In this document: in pieces, positions 60,927 to 64,000 of the stretch
How the letters are laid out: the number at the start of each line of letters is the position of its first letter
How positions within the stretch are numbered: position 1 is the stretch's first letter
From: an uncultured Bacteroidota bacterium
GTDB lineage: Bacteria > Bacteroidota > Bacteroidia > Flavobacteriales > Flavobacteriaceae
NCBI GenBank assembly: GCA_902557655.1
Contig: CACEAZ010000001.1
Span: 121,547 to 185,546 of the forward strand
Direction: 5' to 3'
DNA length: 64,000 nt
Notes under the pieces: model-generated
The model's input: only the letters and a program-made list of their open reading frames with translations
Database searches by the model: none
What the model was told of the DNA's origin: nothing
Program-made: the position numbers and the translations under genes

Positions 60927-63900
60927 AGTTAAGGGTTTATTTGTTTTTTATTTTTTTGTATTCGGTTCAAACTGCTTCCCAGGAAATATTGATTAGTGAT
61001 GAGGGTGTTGTTGAAGTTTGTTCTGGAATTTTTTATGATCCCGGTGGTACTCAAAACCATGGTCCTGACGAAGATTATACAATCACAATTTGTCCAGAAG
61101 AAGTTGGTCAGACCATTCAAATAGATTTTACTTCATTTTCAACTCAACCTAATGCTGATATACTTACAATCTATAACGGGAACAGTGACCAAGCTGATGA
61201 GTTTGGAATTTTTTCTGGATTTAACATTTCTGACGGTCCAGGTTTTATATCTGCCGATAATCCATCAGGCTGTTTGACTTTTCATTGGATAAGTAATAGC
61301 TCTGCACATTCAACAGGTTGGGAAGCCACTATAAGTTGTTTTGAACCTTGTCAAGAAATAATTGGTGTTATTGAAAACACAAATCCTCTTCCCGATGAAG
61401 AGGGTAAAATTTTGGTATGTCCAGGTGAGGAAGTAGAATTTTTTGGATCTGGAGAATTTTCAATTTCTGATGAAAGCGCAACTTATTCATGGGATTTTGG
61501 TGACGGTAATTCTGGCCAAGGTCAAAATGTTTCCCACGTTTTTCAAGAATCAGGAATCTTTTCTGTTGGACTTACAATTTCTGACGATAATCCTGAGGGA
61601 TGTTCATCTATTCAAGTAGGTCAAATTGTCCTGGTTGCTCCATCTGTTGATTTTTCGGGAACTCAAGCAGCTAGTCAAGAAATATGTTTTGGTGAATCTA
61701 CAATTATTAGTGGAGCGGCTGAAACAACCCAGCTTGAAGATTGTGCTCCAGAAATTTTTGAACAAACATGGCTTCAAGATACACAAACAACAGGTCAGCA
61801 AGCTTCTTACGAATCTACAATTTCAGTGGAGTGTTATGCTGATGGTTTGGATTTTACAGATGTTTCACAACTAATACAAATATGCGTTGTTATAGAGCAT
61901 TCTTACATTGGAGATTTAGATATGTTACTTACTGCTCCTAACGGTCAATCTGTATATTTTGCTCAATATGGTGATGGTAATGATCCAGGAACTTCTTTAG
62001 GTATTCCTGATGAAGCTGATAATGGTAATCCAGGCACAGGTTTTGAATATTGTTTTACTCCCACATCTACATTAGATATTTCTTTAACTGGAGGTAGCAA
62101 TGTCCCTGCTGGAATATATGGAGCTTCTAATGGATCATCATTTACAGATCTTTTAGGAACATCTTTAAATGGAGATTGGACTTTTACTGTAATAGACAGC
62201 TGGGCAGCGGATGATGGCACCCTATTTTCTTGGAATTTAGATTTTGATCCTGCTCTTTCTGCACCCCCTTCTCAAATAGTTTCTCAAGAGTGGGTTGATG
62301 ATCCTTCAATAACATCGTTTAACGGAAATGACATAACTGTTACACCAACTCAGCCAGGTGAACATTGTTTTGAATATTTTGTAATTGATGATTTTGGATG
62401 TGAATATTCTCAAACAGTTTGTATTAACGTTTCCGATGAGATAATAGTTGAATCAATAATAGAATATGAAAATAACGGATCAATTGAAATAGTTGAAGGG
62501 GATGATCTTGGTTTCTGTGGTGACGATTTGCCCATTACTATTTATAGCCAATACGAATCTGACACAGCATTATATAGTTGGTATTTGGATGGTCAACAAA
62601 TTACAGGAAGTGAACACTTTTTAATTATAGATAATCCGTTAAATGGTCTTTATTCAGTTGATGTTGAAGATTTTAATTGTGTTGTTTCAGATCAAATTAA
62701 TTTAGATTTTGGAGATCCTTCTTTGGCTACTTTTGAATTAACTCCAACTTGTGATGGAGCAACTGCTACGGTTACTGGTTTGGCAGGTGGTACCTTTACA
62801 TTTGCTGAGGAACCTACGGATGGAGCAGTGATTGATGCTGTTTCTGGAACAATCAGTGGGGGATCATACGAAACGACTTACAGTGTTATATACACAACAG
62901 ACGAAGCTTGCCCATCTTCCGAGTTAGTTGAATTAACAACGTTAGCTGAAGATGATTCTTCATTTGAATTAACTCCAACTTGTGATGGGGCAACTGCTAC
63001 GGTTACTGGGTTGGCAGGCGGTACCTTTACATTTGCTGAGGAACCTGCAGATAATGCTACCTTGGATCCGGCTACTGGGACTATCTCCGGAGGATCTTAC
63101 GGTATTACATATGGTTTAACATACACAACGAATGGAAACTGTGAATCTACCTCTGAAATTATCGAGGTTACTACATTATTGGAAGATGATTCTTCATTTG
63201 AATTAACTCCAACTTGTGATGGGGCAACTGCTACAGTTACTGGTTTGGCAGGTGGTACCTTTACATTTGCTGAGGAACCTACGGATGGAGCAGTGATCGA
63301 CGCTGTTTCTGGAACAATCATTGGTGGATCCTATGGGTCTGTATATAACATAACTTATACCACCAACATTATTTGTGAATCTTCATCTTTGCAAACCGTA
63401 TCTCCAATTGCCGATGATTCTTCATTTGAATTAACTCCAACTTGTGATGGAGCAACTGCTACTGTTACTGGTTTGGCAGGCGGTACCTTTACATTTGCTG
63501 AGGAACCTACGGACGGAGCAGTGATTGATTCTGGATCTGGGCTGGTCACTGGTGGAGATTTTGGAAGTGAATACCAAATCAGTTATACAACAAATGGTAT
63601 ATGTCCTACATCTACCATCCTCTTTATAAACGTCAATAATCCTCCAACAATTAATGAGCCTTCGGCTCTTGATGTTTGTGATGATAATATTGCAGACGGA
63701 ATTGTTGAAATGGATCTTACCATAAAAAATGCAGAAATCACAAACGGTAATCCTAATTATAGCGTTTCCTATTTTATTTCTGAAGAAGATGCTTTGAGTA
63801 ACTCAAACCCTTTATCAAATTTATATACTAATACTTCTAATCCTCAGACTATTTATGTTAGTGTGACAGATATTATTACAAATTGTTTTACAACTACATC

Positions 63901-64000
63901 ATTAGAATTAAATGTAATATCTCCTCCAATAGTTGAATCTCCTCCAAGTTTAGAATTTTGTGATGCAGATGCAGACGGATTCGGTGTTTTTGATCTTACA
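60923..64000 (+). CDS. Large multidomain secreted protein with CUB, PKD and P domains (3' end outside window)
   Basis: An open frame of at least 1026 codons, cut by the window edge. The signal peptide (LRVYLFFIFLYSVQTASQ) is followed by a CUB-like domain (about 33-138), a PKD domain with YSWDFGDGNSGQGQ (about 166-236), a subtilase/convertase-type P domain (about 293-443; YIGDLDMLLTAPNGQSVYFA, LNGDWTFTVIDS), four tandem near-identical 76-78 residue repeats (about 603-906), then repeats of the VCDDNIADGIVEMDLT kind. Those last repeats are characteristic of T9SS type B gliding/adhesion proteins, whose C-terminal sorting domain would lie beyond the window. No protease catalytic motif was seen. 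Likely a cell-surface adhesin or recognition protein. Confidence 0.88.
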   Translation, partial: MKLRVYLFFIFLYSVQTASQEILISDEGVVEVCSGIFYDPGGTQNHGPDEDYTITICPEEVGQTIQIDFTSFSTQPNADILTIYNGNSDQADEFGIFSGFNISDGPGFISADNPSGCLTFHWISNSSAHSTGWEATISCFEPCQEIIGVIENTNPLPDEEGKILVCPGEEVEFFGSGEFSISDESATYSWDFGDGNSGQGQNVSHVFQESGIFSVGLTISDDNPEGCSSIQVGQIVLVAPSVDFSGTQAASQEICFGESTIISGAAETTQLEDCAPEIFEQTWLQDTQTTGQQASYESTISVECYADGLDFTDVSQLIQICVVIEHSYIGDLDMLLTAPNGQSVYFAQYGDGNDPGTSLGIPDEADNGNPGTGFEYCFTPTSTLDISLTGGSNVPAGIYGASNGSSFTDLLGTSLNGDWTFTVIDSWAADDGTLFSWNLDFDPALSAPPSQIVSQEWVDDPSITSFNGNDITVTPTQPGEHCFEYFVIDDFGCEYSQTVCINVSDEIIVESIIEYENNGSIEIVEGDDLGFCGDDLPITIYSQYESDTALYSWYLDGQQITGSEHFLIIDNPLNGLYSVDVEDFNCVVSDQINLDFGDPSLATFELTPTCDGATATVTGLAGGTFTFAEEPTDGAVIDAVSGTISGGSYETTYSVIYTTDEACPSSELVELTTLAEDDSSFELTPTCDGATATVTGLAGGTFTFAEEPADNATLDPATGTISGGSYGITYGLTYTTNGNCESTSEIIEVTTLLEDDSSFELTPTCDGATATVTGLAGGTFTFAEEPTDGAVIDAVSGTIIGGSYGSVYNITYTTNIICESSSLQTVSPIADDSSFELTPTCDGATATVTGLAGGTFTFAEEPTDGAVIDSGSGLVTGGDFGSEYQISYTTNGICPTSTILFINVNNPPTINEPSALDVCDDNIADGIVEMDLTIKNAEITNGNPNYSVSYFISEEDALSNSNPLSNLYTNTSNPQTIYVSVTDIITNCFTTTSLELNVISPPIVESPPSLEFCDADADGFGVFDLT
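62729..63640 (+). repeat. Four tandem repeats in the surface protein gene
   Basis: Units begin with the codons for SFELTP or TFELTP, whose GAA codons lie at 62735, 62966, 63200 and 63428, spacing 231, 234 and 228 bases. The first 110 or so bases of each are almost identical, encoding TCDGATATVTGLAGGTFTFA; the rest diverges. Whole-codon unit lengths keep frame. Confidence 0.93.

Noticed and set aside
61604..62220. Further short open frames on both strands
   Set aside because: All lie within the single plus-strand frame beginning at 60923.
63097..63549. Two minus-strand open frames with identical starts
   Set aside because: Shadows of the tandem repeats in the plus-strand surface protein, which is open throughout.

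Overview
The window looks like a chromosomal segment of a marine-type Flavobacteriia (Bacteroidota). The reasons are the AT-rich sequence, the Bacteroidota promoter box TAnnTTTG in front of many genes, a SusC/SusD pair, a fused SecDF, a protein of type IX secretion (T9SS) style, and the flavobacterial ribosomal operon order running from rpsL through rplQ. No rRNA, tRNA, insertion sequence, integrase, CRISPR array or prophage gene was seen. Coding density is very high: the longest gene-free stretch is about 170 bases, many starts overlap stops as ATGA or TAATG, and no gap over 300 bases exists.

Region by region. Positions 1-7.8 kb hold housekeeping genes: a UbiA-like membrane protein, purE/purK, adk, obg, a TPR protein, an Mpl-like ligase, a HAD phosphatase and rlmB. 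7.8-19.2 kb is the cell-envelope block on the minus strand: a large VCBS/ASPIC lipoprotein, a three-gene SusC-SusD-lipoprotein operon closed by a clear terminator, and a short POTRA/Omp85-type barrel protein. 19.3-36.6 kb is the str-S10-spc-alpha superoperon (rpsL to rplQ, with fusA, secY, infA and rpoA). 36.6-47.1 kb carries a secreted protein of unknown function, carA, eno, gltA, a pair of guanidine-modifying enzymes (DDAH-like and CtlX-like), argS, ffh and folD. 47.1-60.4 kb carries a VOC protein, a pseudouridine synthase, queE, asnB, gyrB, mdh, secDF, a small DUF3817-type membrane protein, lgt, yidD, cysS and folE. 60.5-64 kb has a small secreted protein coupled to a very large multidomain surface protein that runs off the end of the window.

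The main unexplained structure is regulatory. Within the ribosomal superoperon, the 133-base gap between rpsJ and rplC contains two hairpins followed by a complete intrinsic-terminator-like hairpin and T-run, with a tiny start-to-stop reading frame across it. This looks like an attenuator controlling rplC-rplD and everything downstream. A second structured 80-base gap precedes rpsD and is a candidate uS4 autoregulatory site. Other points of note are acidic Glu/Ala/Pro repeat tails on both uL5 and bL17, genes whose -7 promoter box lies within a few bases of the start codon (likely leaderless mRNAs), and recent near-identical tandem repeats in the terminal surface protein. I saw no convincing new defence or biosynthetic system.
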